DNA of 64,000 bases from Mycolicibacterium rhodesiae. GTDB taxonomy: Bacteria; Actinomycetota; Actinomycetes; Mycobacteriales; Mycobacteriaceae. The notes under the pieces are model-generated. The model was not told the DNA's origin, made no database searches, and saw nothing but the letters and a program-made list of their open reading frames with translations. The translations under genes were made by a program, and so were the position numbers. The stretch is from NCBI RefSeq assembly GCF_002086695.1, contig NZ_MVIH01000006.1:62001-126000 (forward strand), written 5' to 3'. Numbering within the stretch: position 1 is the stretch's first letter; every line of letters starts with the position of its first letter. Positions 55,360 to 63,229 of the stretch are shown here, in pieces.

Positions 55360-56037
55360 GTGCACATCGAACCGGGAATTGTCGAAGGCCCCAAACTCAT
55401 CTTGAGTTATGTCACTGCCGGGGGAGCGGGGGCGTATGCGCTGTATCTGGCGTCGAAGCTGGTGAAGGCCCGTGGTCTGGGATCGGTGCTGCTTCCGACC
55501 CTGGCGACGACGGCGTTGGTGTTCGTGTTTTTTCAGGTTTTCCCGCACTATCCCGTCGGGATCTCGGAAGTGCACCTCATCTTGGGGTCCACGCTGTTCC
55601 TGATCTTCGGCGCCGCGCCCGCTGCCTTTGGTTTGGCGGGGGGCCTTCTACTGCAGGGGGTCTTCTTCGCGCAGTTCGATCTCCCGCAGTACGGGATGAA
55701 CGTGACCACGCTGCTCGTGCCGCTCTTCGCGCTACAGTTCGTCGCGCACAAGGTGATCGCGCCGGAAACGCCCTATGTGGATCTGAAATACCGTCAGGCG
55801 CTCGCGCTTTCGACCACATATCAGGCAGGCATCGTCTCCTGGGTGGCGTTCTGGGCGCTGTACGGCGAGGGTTTCGCGGGACAGACCGTCAGCAACATCG
55901 TGACGTTCGGCGCGGCCTACATGACGGTCATCATCATCGAACCGCTCGCCGATCTCGGTGTGCTGGCGGCTGCCAAAGGTCTACGTCAACTCAGAGATAG
56001 CCCGGTCGTCGAGCGACGGTTGTTCAACCCCGCCTAG
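55360..56037 (+). CDS. CbiM/NikM-like integral membrane protein
   Basis: This 225-aa protein has about six membrane segments. It starts Met-His (MHIEPGIVEGPKLIL), as CbiM/NikM metal-transport proteins do, where Met1 and His2 are metal ligands. His63 and His72 (FPHYPVGISEVHLILG) lie where the other ligands occur. GTG is followed at once by CAC, so the N-terminal His is fixed. No CbiN, CbiQ or CbiO is adjacent, and I found no cobalamin riboswitch upstream. Cobalt or nickel uptake is therefore only a fold-based suggestion. Confidence 0.7.
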   Translation: MHIEPGIVEGPKLILSYVTAGGAGAYALYLASKLVKARGLGSVLLPTLATTALVFVFFQVFPHYPVGISEVHLILGSTLFLIFGAAPAAFGLAGGLLLQGVFFAQFDLPQYGMNVTTLLVPLFALQFVAHKVIAPETPYVDLKYRQALALSTTYQAGIVSWVAFWALYGEGFAGQTVSNIVTFGAAYMTVIIIEPLADLGVLAAAKGLRQLRDSPVVERRLFNPA

Positions 56038-56113
56038 ATTTCTGCCCAGACGTCACGGGAACCATCGGCATCTCGATTCCGACTATGAGGTTTGCACTGG
56101 TGGTGGTTCGGCG

Positions 56114-56614
56114 ATGAACGGGGATCACGTGAAAGATGTTCTGAGAGAGTCGATCCGACACGAGCTTGCCGGGATAGAACGCCGGGTGCTGGATGAGGCG
56201 TGGATTGGTAAGCCCCGCTGGGCAGGCTACGCCGTGCTGACGATCCTTGTTTTCGTCTCTGCCGCGGCCTGGTGTAGCGACGTGGTTGGCGAGGTGTCGG
56301 GACCCGGGTCCAACCGGGTGCCGGTGATCGGCACGGTGGCGCTCCTGGGCGCGGCCGGCGCATCGGCGTTCGCCCTGGCAGTGCGCCGGTTTCGGGAATG
56401 TTGCGCCGCGGCGTATGTCTGTGGGCTGGCCGCAGTGATCGGTGCCGGCGCCCTCTGGTGGTTGCGCACGGGACGGCCGGACGCGCCGGTGGGGTGGTTG
56501 ATCGTTGCCGATGTGGCCGCAGTGCTGCTGACCTTCGGGTGGCTGTCGGTCGTGGTAAAACCGATCGAGCATTCACAGCCCGAGATGCGCGCTCACCTCG
56601 GGGCGGACACCTGA
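56114..56614 (+). CDS. Membrane protein, 166 aa, four predicted helices
   Basis: ATG 56114 gives MNGDHVKDVLRESIRHEL, an amphipathic cytoplasmic start. Four hydrophobic segments follow (about residues 38-55, 72-90, 98-115, 126-147). Two adjacent Cys (RECCAAAYVCGLA) lie in the third helix. No family is recognised. It is probably cotranscribed with the CbiM-like gene 76 nt upstream and ends 1 nt before the convergent miniprotein. Confidence 0.68.
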   Translation: MNGDHVKDVLRESIRHELAGIERRVLDEAWIGKPRWAGYAVLTILVFVSAAAWCSDVVGEVSGPGSNRVPVIGTVALLGAAGASAFALAVRRFRECCAAAYVCGLAAVIGAGALWWLRTGRPDAPVGWLIVADVAAVLLTFGWLSVVVKPIEHSQPEMRAHLGADT

Positions 56615-56615
56615 A

Positions 56616-56756
56616 CTAGTTCGAGACCTTCGCCATTTGTTTTTCGCAACAGATTTCGGAGTGCGCCGAATCCGAACAGCACGGGCAGTCCTTCTCATAT
56701 CGCAGAGTTGAGCCGCACTCGGTGCACTGGTAGGTGTCGCCGGCATTTCGAGTCAT
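56616..56756 (-). CDS. Desulforedoxin-like Cys-rich miniprotein, 46 aa (unannotated candidate)
   Basis: The product has eight Cys: YQCTECGSTLRYEK, DCPCCSDSAHS and EICCEKQMAK. The CxxCG start and CC-x-K-x-M end match the Fe(SCys)4 site of desulforedoxin and the desulfoferrodoxin N-domain. The central CPCC is an extra element that could instead suggest metallothionein-type binding. The start ATG 56756 has only a weak ribosome binding site. It lies 1 nt from the convergent membrane gene. Cysteine density far above chance supports a real gene. Confidence 0.62.
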   Translation of the reverse strand: MTRNAGDTYQCTECGSTLRYEKDCPCCSDSAHSEICCEKQMAKVSN

Positions 56757-56854
56757 ACCGATGATTCTGCGCCGCGCGCGCTCGAGGCGGCGGCGGAATC
56801 AGCAGAAACAACGAGACAGGCGCGAGGTCTGTCCTGTGAGGCCCCTGACCTGGT

Positions 56855-57715
56855 TCATTTCTCGAGAGTGAACTGGTTGATGTCGATCGAGCCGTTGCGG
56901 AACAGGTCGGCGCAGCCGGTCAGATACTTCATGAACCGGTCGTACACCTCCTGTGACTGCACTTCGACGGCTCGGTCGCGGTTGGCCGCCAAGTTGGCCG
57001 CCCAACCTTCCAGCGTCAGAACGTAGTGCGGCTGGAGCGAATGGGTGCGGGTCAAGGTGAACCCGGTATTGGCGACGTGCTGTTCGATCAGATCAGCCGA
57101 CGGCAGCTGGCCGCCCGGAAAGATCTCGGTCACGATGAACTTGATGAATCGGCACATCTCGAAGGTCAGTGGCAAGCCTCGACGATGCATCTCATACGGA
57201 TGAAAGCCGCAGATGGTGTGCAGCAACATGACACCGTCGGCGGGCAGCGCATCGTAGGTCTTCTCGAAGAAGGCGCCGTATTTCCGGTGGCCGTAGTGCT
57301 CCATGGATCCGATGGAGACGATGCGGTCGACCTTTTCGTCGAAGTCCTCCCACCCCTGCAGCCGCACGTCGAAGCCGCGTCGGGTCGGGATGCGGGCGAG
57401 TCGTGCCTCCGCGGCGTCACGCTGTGTCCTACTCAGCGTGAGGCCGATGACGTTGACGTCGTAGCGTTCGATGGCCCGCTGCATGCCGGCCCCCCAGCCG
57501 CAGCCCACGTCCAGCAGGGTCATGCCGGGCTCCAGCCTCAGCTTGGACAGGGCGAGGTCGAACTTGGCGATCTGGGCCTCGTCGGTTGTCATGCCCTCGC
57601 GCTCGTAGTACCCGCAGGTGTAGCCCATGGTGGGGCCGAGGAAGAGGGCGTAGAACTCGTCGGAGATGTCGTAGATCGACTGCATCAGGTCGAAATCGGT
57701 TTCGAGCGCCGTCAC
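56855..57715 (-). CDS. Mycolic-acid-type SAM-dependent methyltransferase (CFA synthase family)
   Basis: This 286-aa protein resembles CmaA/MmaA/PcaA enzymes, which cyclopropanate or methylate meromycolates. The N-terminal substrate-channel segment is YDISDEFYALFLGPTMGYTC. The SAM site is LLDVGCGWGAGM, the active-site loop is SIGSMEHYGHRKY, and FIKFIVTEIFPGGQLPS is the conserved lid. GTG 57715 follows a G-rich ribosome binding site. A start at 57784 would add 23 unconserved residues. I cannot say which mycolate modification it performs. Confidence 0.9.
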   Translation of the reverse strand: MTALETDFDLMQSIYDISDEFYALFLGPTMGYTCGYYEREGMTTDEAQIAKFDLALSKLRLEPGMTLLDVGCGWGAGMQRAIERYDVNVIGLTLSRTQRDAAEARLARIPTRRGFDVRLQGWEDFDEKVDRIVSIGSMEHYGHRKYGAFFEKTYDALPADGVMLLHTICGFHPYEMHRRGLPLTFEMCRFIKFIVTEIFPGGQLPSADLIEQHVANTGFTLTRTHSLQPHYVLTLEGWAANLAANRDRAVEVQSQEVYDRFMKYLTGCADLFRNGSIDINQFTLEK

Positions 57716-57909
57716 GGCGACACCCCCCGGGCTTAAGTTTGCTGGCACGTTTGCCAACAAGCGTAGATCAAAGCTCTCCCGCATGCCGCGTCTTGGGGGC
57801 CGCTGCCCTTCGTGTTGACTGATAGCTAGTCTGCCGACTTAGCCAGAACCCCCTAGTCGGTTGCTCGGCTCAGGACGCAACCGGCCCCGGACCCTCAACT
57901 CGACGCGGG

Positions 57910-57934
57910 GTTTGGCGCCCCCGTCGTCGGGTAT
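57910..57934 (+). promoter_or_regulatory. SigF-type promoter (GTTT-N15-GGGTAT) of the glycosyltransferase cluster
   Basis: GTTT at 57910-57913, 15-nt spacer and GGGTAT at 57929-57934 match the mycobacterial SigF consensus perfectly. It lies 92 nt upstream of the first glycosyltransferase. The rest of the 310-nt gap (57716-58025) shows no gene. Confidence 0.7.
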
Positions 57935-58025
57935 CCGTCTGCTCGTCGCGGATCGGTGCACACGGTCTCGTCAATCCTCGTGATCAAGCAGTTGTCACGC
58001 CCTCGATCAACAGACGGGCCAATCG

Positions 58026-59093
58026 TTGCTGCGTGTTGCTTCCGTTCCCGCCTCCCACCTCTATGTGCGGCATCTGTCGGACCCGGATGACGCCGATCCG
58101 GTGCGTCGACTTCCTGACCCGGTACCCGCCGATGGGCGCAAAGTGCCTGGCGGCTGGTGGCCCCCACTGATGCTGGATCCGGCCTGGATTCAGGCGCATC
58201 ACGCTGAATTCGAGGTATTCCACGTACATTTCGGTTTCGACGCCATTGATCCTGTCGTATTGCGCGATGTGCTTGATGCATTGGCGACGCACCGCAAGCC
58301 GCTGGTGTATACGGTGCATGACCTTCGAAACCCACACCACCGCGACCCGGACGCGCACGAACGTCACCAGGACCTGTTGGTGCCCGCCGCGGAGCGTCTT
58401 GTGACGCTCACGGAGGGCGCTGCGCAAACGGTGGCCGACCGCTGGGGACGTCGGGCAGATGTCCTACCGCATCCCCATGTGTTGAGCCGAGAGCGCATCA
58501 GCCGCAGACGATCTCAGCACGACATGTTCGTCGTCGGTGTCCACGTCAAGAGCCTGCGCGCCAATATGGATCCGTTTCCGGTGCTGGACAGCCTGGTGCG
58601 CACCATCGCTGATCTCCCCGGCGCGGTTTTGCGAGTCGACGTCCACGACGAGATCTTCGACGTCGACAACCACTGGTATGCGCCGGCCGCAGGGGAGGCG
58701 CTGCTCCAGTACGGCAGATACCCGTGGGTGGATCTGCGGGTGCACCCGTACTTCTCTGATAGCGAGCTGTGGGATTACCTTTCGGACATCACCGTCTCGG
58801 TACTGCCGTATCGTTTCGGCACCCACTCGGGCTGGCTTGAAGCCTGTTACGACCTCGGTACCGCCGTCATCGCGCCCAACTGCGGCTTCTATCCTCAGCA
58901 GAGGCCGTGCGAAGTGTTCGAGTTCACCGAGACATCTTTCGACGCAGCAACTTTGGACAGGTCGACACGTGCCTTGTATGACCGCTTCCAGTCTGGACAA
59001 TCGGCGCCGCGGGCCACGTGGCCAGGTCGCCGGGCCGAGCGCGCGGGCCTGGCCAGCGCTCATCGCGCGCTATACGAAGAGGTCTTGGCGTGA
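58026..59093 (+). CDS. Glycosyltransferase (GT-B type), cluster gene 1
   Basis: This 355-aa protein starts with TTG, LRVASVPASHLYVRHLSDPD. VFHVHFGFDAIDP and PLVYTVHDLRNPHH recall the N-domain of GT4-type enzymes. SVLPYRFGTHSGWLEACYDLGTAVIAPN corresponds to the nucleotide-sugar binding region in the C-domain, where a Glu normally contacts the donor. There is no membrane anchor. It overlaps the next gene by 4 bp (GTGA). It is the first gene behind the SigF-like promoter. Confidence 0.82.
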   Translation: MLRVASVPASHLYVRHLSDPDDADPVRRLPDPVPADGRKVPGGWWPPLMLDPAWIQAHHAEFEVFHVHFGFDAIDPVVLRDVLDALATHRKPLVYTVHDLRNPHHRDPDAHERHQDLLVPAAERLVTLTEGAAQTVADRWGRRADVLPHPHVLSRERISRRRSQHDMFVVGVHVKSLRANMDPFPVLDSLVRTIADLPGAVLRVDVHDEIFDVDNHWYAPAAGEALLQYGRYPWVDLRVHPYFSDSELWDYLSDITVSVLPYRFGTHSGWLEACYDLGTAVIAPNCGFYPQQRPCEVFEFTETSFDAATLDRSTRALYDRFQSGQSAPRATWPGRRAERAGLASAHRALYEEVLA

Positions 59094-60331
59094 GCACTCC
59101 GTTGCGAGTCGCCCTGATCGCCTCGAACCGCTATCCCATCCGCGAACCTTTCGCGGGCGGTCTGGAAGCACACGTCTGGCAGCTGGCTCGAGGTCTGGTT
59201 GACGCCGGCCATCACGTCACCCTGTTCGCCGCCCACGGCTCGGACCCGGGTCTGAGCGCGGGCCAGCTGGAAGTCCGCGAGCTGGTGGTCAGTGCTGCCG
59301 CATCACAGGATCCGTCGATGCCGCCGGCGGCGTTCATGGCCGACCATCACGCGTATCTGGCTCTGATGACGCAGTTGGCGACGGTGGGGTCTGACTCCTA
59401 CGACGTCGTCCACAATCACAGCCTGCATCACTTGCCGGTGCTGCTGGCCGCCACCCTCGCCACGCCGATGGTGTGCACGCTTCACACTCCACCGACACCG
59501 TGGCTGGAGTCCGCTCTGGATATCACCGGCGGAGCCGGCGCCGAATTCGTCGCCGTCAGTCAGTACACGGCGCGCCAGTGGCGCCACGTTCTGGCAGATG
59601 TAACTGTGGTCCCCAACGGCGTGGATGCCCAAGCCTGGCCCCTCGGACCCGGTGGCAAGGCATTGGTGTGGTTCGGGCGGATCACCCCGGAAAAGGCCCC
59701 GCACTTGGCAATTGAAGTCGCGCATCGGGTGGGAATGCCATTGGTACTGGCGGGGCCCATCTCTGACACGCTCTACTTCGACGTCGAAATCCGGTCCCGG
59801 CTCGGTGGCCTGGTCACCTACGCCGGACATTTGCCCATCAAACAGCTCAGGACTCTGCTCGGCCGATCAGCGGCGGCGCTGGTCACGCCGGAATGGGACG
59901 AGCCCTACGGGCTGGTCGTGGCGGAGGCATTGTCCTGCGGCACACCCGTGGTGGCATTCGCGCGGGGTGGCATCCCCGAGATACTCGACGACCGATGCGG
60001 CCGACTCGTCCCGCCCGCAGACACTGCCGCGATGGCGGCCGCCATTCCCGAAGCAATAGCGCTGTCCCGCAATGCCGTACGCCAGCGCGCCGTGGAGGCC
60101 TGCTCGTCGGCGGCCATGCTGAACGCCTACGTAGGCATCTATCGACACATCATCGAACGACGCGAGGTCACCGGCAATGATCGGTTATTACATCCATCAC
60201 CAGGGGCGCGGCCACCTCAACCGAGCAGCCAGTATCTGTGCCCAACTCGCGCTACCTGTGACCGGGTTGACGTCGATCCCGATGGCGGATCTTTCGCCGT
60301 TTCACGCAGTGGTTCCACTGCCGCGGGATGA
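59090..60331 (+). CDS. Glycosyltransferase family 4 protein, cluster gene 2 (unusual 3' overlap)
   Basis: This 413-aa GT-B enzyme has the N-domain NRYPIREPFAGGLEAHVWQL and VVHNHSLHHLPVLL. The C-domain has LVWFGRITPEKAPHLAIE and EWDEPYGLVVAEALSCGTPV, the GT4 donor site with its E-x7-E motif. Homology should end near YRHIIERRE. The frame runs another 51 Pro/Ser-rich residues, overlapping the next gene by 155 bp. A one-base shift would end it at TGA 60178-60180, overlapping the next ATG by 4 bp as the neighbours do, so a 3' frameshift is suspected. Confidence 0.85.
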   Translation: MSTPLRVALIASNRYPIREPFAGGLEAHVWQLARGLVDAGHHVTLFAAHGSDPGLSAGQLEVRELVVSAAASQDPSMPPAAFMADHHAYLALMTQLATVGSDSYDVVHNHSLHHLPVLLAATLATPMVCTLHTPPTPWLESALDITGGAGAEFVAVSQYTARQWRHVLADVTVVPNGVDAQAWPLGPGGKALVWFGRITPEKAPHLAIEVAHRVGMPLVLAGPISDTLYFDVEIRSRLGGLVTYAGHLPIKQLRTLLGRSAAALVTPEWDEPYGLVVAEALSCGTPVVAFARGGIPEILDDRCGRLVPPADTAAMAAAIPEAIALSRNAVRQRAVEACSSAAMLNAYVGIYRHIIERREVTGNDRLLHPSPGARPPQPSSQYLCPTRATCDRVDVDPDGGSFAVSRSGSTAAG

Positions 60332-61187
60332 TCTGGGAGACGACCCCGTTGACGTCACCGCCAACGACGCCTTCCATTGGGTGCCATTGCACGACAACGG
60401 TTTACGCGAACGCATGGCAACAATCACCGAATGGGTGTCCAGTGCAAGGCCGCAGGCGATGGTGATCGACGTGTCAGTGGAAGTGACCACTCTGGTGCGG
60501 CTGCTTGGCATTCCGGTCGTGGTCGTCGCCATGCCCGGGGAGCGCACCGACGCGGCCCACACGTTGGCCTACCGGATCGCCGATCACATCATCGCCCCTT
60601 GGCCCGCCGAGGCTGGAGAGCCGGGCTGGCTGCAACCGTATCGCCACAAGACCACGTATGTCGGAGGGATCACCAGGTTCGACGGACGCACCCGTACGAC
60701 GGGCCGCGCAGCGCGCACACAGGTGCTGGCGATGTTCGGTGCGGGTGGGTCGACGGTCGATGGGGCCGCGATCGCGCAAGGTCGTGCTGCGGTACCGGAC
60801 GCGAAGTGGGACGTTCTGGGCGGCTCCGGCGACTCCTGGGCCGACGACCCATGGGACACGTTGTGCGCCGCTGACGTCGTGGTCGCACATGCCGGTCAAG
60901 GCTCGATCGCCGACATCGCCGCCGCGCGTACGCCTGCCATCCTCATCCCACAGGAGCGCCCCTTCGGTGAGCAAGCTGCGACGGCGAAAGTTCTTGCCCG
61001 CCAGAACCTCGCCGTGGTGCGGACGCAGTGGCCGCAACCGTCGGAATGGCCGGCGTTGATCGATGAGGCGACTCGTATCGAGCCGCAGAACTGGCGTCGG
61101 TGGCGAACGGAGGGGGCGGCCGGCCGTGCCGCTTCGGTGATCGAGAGGGTGGCTAGGCGCCGGTCGACCGATGGGGCATGTCCATGA
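60177..61187 (+). CDS. Glycosyltransferase (MurG/UGT-like GT-B), cluster gene 3
   Basis: This 336-aa protein begins MIGYYIHHQGRGHLNRAASI, the GRGHLxR start of UDP-glycosyltransferase-like proteins. The C-domain has VLAMFGAGGSTVDG and VVVAHAGQGSIADIAAARTP, a HAGxGS donor-binding motif, then IPQERPFGEQ. The start is certain from this motif, so the long overlap with the upstream gene is caused by the upstream tail. It overlaps cluster gene 4 by 4-10 bp. Confidence 0.85.
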   Translation: MIGYYIHHQGRGHLNRAASICAQLALPVTGLTSIPMADLSPFHAVVPLPRDDLGDDPVDVTANDAFHWVPLHDNGLRERMATITEWVSSARPQAMVIDVSVEVTTLVRLLGIPVVVVAMPGERTDAAHTLAYRIADHIIAPWPAEAGEPGWLQPYRHKTTYVGGITRFDGRTRTTGRAARTQVLAMFGAGGSTVDGAAIAQGRAAVPDAKWDVLGGSGDSWADDPWDTLCAADVVVAHAGQGSIADIAAARTPAILIPQERPFGEQAATAKVLARQNLAVVRTQWPQPSEWPALIDEATRIEPQNWRRWRTEGAAGRAASVIERVARRRSTDGACP

Positions 61188-62017
61188 AGACGGCCGTCAT
61201 CACCACGGCACACGGACGGCACGATCACCTGCGGCGGCAACTGGAGGGGATCAGTCGGTCCGTGACCCAACCTGATGTCCACGTCGTCGTCGCAATGTGC
61301 GACGACGCCATCGCGCCGCTCGTCACCGAGCGCAGTGATATCGGCAGAACAGTGCAGATGGCAGTTCCCGCCGAGCGACTGCCACTGGCGGCCGCCCGCA
61401 ACCTCGGCGCGGACACTGCGATTGCCGACGGCGCAACGTTGCTCGTATTCCTCGATGTCGACTGCATCCCCGGACCCCACATGCTCGACGCCTACCGCCG
61501 GGCGGCCGCGGACCCGCTGCACACCGATGCCCTGCTATGTGGTCCAGTCACGTATCTATCGCCACCGGGACCGGGCGGCTACGACCTCGAGGCGCTTCCG
61601 GGCGCAGCCAACCCGCACCCGGGCCGCCCCGCCCCGCAGCCCAACGAAGTACTGGTGACAGCCGAGTATGAATACTTCTGGTCGCTCTCATTTGCGCTGA
61701 CCGCGCGAACCTGGAGCGAGATAGGTGGCTTCTGCACCGCCTACAGCGGTTATGGTGGCGAAGACACTGACTTCGCTCAGGTGGCAGCATCCCGCGATAT
61801 CGGTATGCGGTGGGTCGGGGGAGCCGACGCATTCCATCAATATCACCCGGTGTCCGAGCCGCCGGTCGAACACCTCGACGATATTGCACTCAACGCCAAC
61901 ATATTTCGCGAACGGTGGGGCTGGTGGCCGATGCGCGGTTGGCTGGAGGAATTCACCGCGCGAGGCTTGATCACTTGGCGGGGAGACCAGCTTGTCGTGA
62001 CCTCCGTGGCGCGCTGA
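61184..62017 (+). CDS. Family 2 glycosyltransferase, cluster gene 4
   Basis: This 277-aa GT-A enzyme starts MKTAVITTAHGRHDHLRRQL. LLVFLDVDCIPGPHML contains the DxD metal site. FWSLSFALTARTWSEIGGF and YGGEDTDFAQVAASRDIGMRW form the galactosyltransferase-like acceptor region with the ED catalytic pair. I chose ATG 61184, which overlaps the previous stop (ATGA). ATG 61178 two codons earlier is possible. With three GT-B enzymes it suggests stepwise assembly of a glycan or glycolipid. Confidence 0.85.
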   Translation: MKTAVITTAHGRHDHLRRQLEGISRSVTQPDVHVVVAMCDDAIAPLVTERSDIGRTVQMAVPAERLPLAAARNLGADTAIADGATLLVFLDVDCIPGPHMLDAYRRAAADPLHTDALLCGPVTYLSPPGPGGYDLEALPGAANPHPGRPAPQPNEVLVTAEYEYFWSLSFALTARTWSEIGGFCTAYSGYGGEDTDFAQVAASRDIGMRWVGGADAFHQYHPVSEPPVEHLDDIALNANIFRERWGWWPMRGWLEEFTARGLITWRGDQLVVTSVAR

Positions 62018-62029
62018 CAGCAGTGACGA

Positions 62030-62716
62030 TCACTGCTTGGTTCGGGTCTCGACCGTGAGCCGGGCGATCTCAAAGAGTCTGGTGTTCGTCTCCTGCGACA
62101 ACCGAGTCAACAATGCGAACGCCTGGACGTCATCGATGCCGAAACGTTCCATCAGAATGCCCTTGGCCTGGCCGATGATGTCCCGGCTGGCCAGGGCCCG
62201 ATCGAATTGCTCGCTCGCCTGGGCGCCCGCCAGGGCGACAGACGCGTGTTGAGCCAAGATTTCGCCGTAGAGCACCGAATCGCCGTCGAAAGCGTCCGGA
62301 TGGTCGCCGTAGAGATTGAGGGCGCCGAGCTTGTCTTTCGCAAACAACTGAAATGACAGTGAGCAGTGCACGCCAAGCGTCAAAGCTGCCTTGGCGAACT
62401 CCGGCCATGCAGTGTGCTCGGCCACGTCTTTGATGTGAACGGTGCGCTGTTCCCGCAGGACACTTATGCAGGGGCCCTGGTCGAGTTCGGATTGCAGCGC
62501 GTCGAGCTTGGTTACAAGCGGGTCGCTGGGGACCCGTGCCTCAATGGCATGCCCCTCCACCAGGGAAATGCCCGCCCAACGCACCCCGGGGACAATCGCA
62601 ACCGCGCCATTGATGATGGTCTGCAGCACCGCCTCGCCGCCGACTTGATTGTCCATGTCAACGGCGAAATTCCCCAGCGCCCGAGCGAGATCCTGTCTGC
62701 TTGGATTGCCTGACAT
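62030..62716 (-). CDS. GAF-ANTAR domain regulator
   Basis: This 228-aa protein has an N-terminal GAF domain (about residues 20-165: VPGVRWAGISLVEG, GPCISVLREQRTVHI, SFQLFAKDKLGALNLYG). The C-terminal ANTAR RNA-binding domain (about 170-225) has SRDIIGQAKGILMERFG and the A-x3-L spacing that follows. Such proteins bind paired-hairpin RNA and prevent transcription termination. It is convergent with the glycosyltransferase cluster (12-nt gap). ATG 62716 is used, because upstream codons are intergenic. Confidence 0.9.
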   Translation of the reverse strand: MSGNPSRQDLARALGNFAVDMDNQVGGEAVLQTIINGAVAIVPGVRWAGISLVEGHAIEARVPSDPLVTKLDALQSELDQGPCISVLREQRTVHIKDVAEHTAWPEFAKAALTLGVHCSLSFQLFAKDKLGALNLYGDHPDAFDGDSVLYGEILAQHASVALAGAQASEQFDRALASRDIIGQAKGILMERFGIDDVQAFALLTRLSQETNTRLFEIARLTVETRTKQ

Positions 62717-63008
62717 GGTTATCGGGTACCCGCGTCGCCCGATTTTTTCACTGCTGGACCTTGGGGTCAGCGCCGAATCGAAGCGGCTTACCGGCTGCGC
62801 GGACGGGCAGGCACGAAACGTGGACCAATCTGACGCCCCACTGCCCGCCCGGCCATGGACAGGGGCGCGCCGTGGACAGACGGGTGCTCGACGTCCTGGG
62901 GCGCGACTCATTTCGTGATGACGTGTTGGCGAGCGGGGAACGAGCAAACCGGCAACGGCGCACTACGAAATCGCGTCCGTTCCCCAGCGCTGCAACGTGG
63001 CGAACCAA

Positions 63009-63037
63009 CACCGCTATGTTCGCTCTACATAGCGGTG
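63009..63037. repeat. 10-bp inverted repeat in the 513-nt gap before the exported-protein gene
   Basis: Arms CACCGCTATG (63009-63018) and CATAGCGGTG (63028-63037) enclose a 9-nt loop. The gap 62717-63229 otherwise holds no convincing gene, and codon usage in its open frames is unlike the neighbours. The hairpin could be a terminator, a regulator site or a binding target. Confidence 0.45.
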
Positions 63038-63229
63038 GGCTCAGGGTGGGGTCTTCTTTGCTGGGATCGACGGGATTATTCGTGCGGCAAACGCGAAACA
63101 GGCCCCTCGCACGACCAAATGAGGTATCGTCGCCGAGGTCGGCTACCACCTCGGCGTCCAGGATGCGGCGTCGTACGGGATCGTTAGTCGGCCAATCATG
63201 AACTTGTGCAACGAAACGCGGGGACAGGT

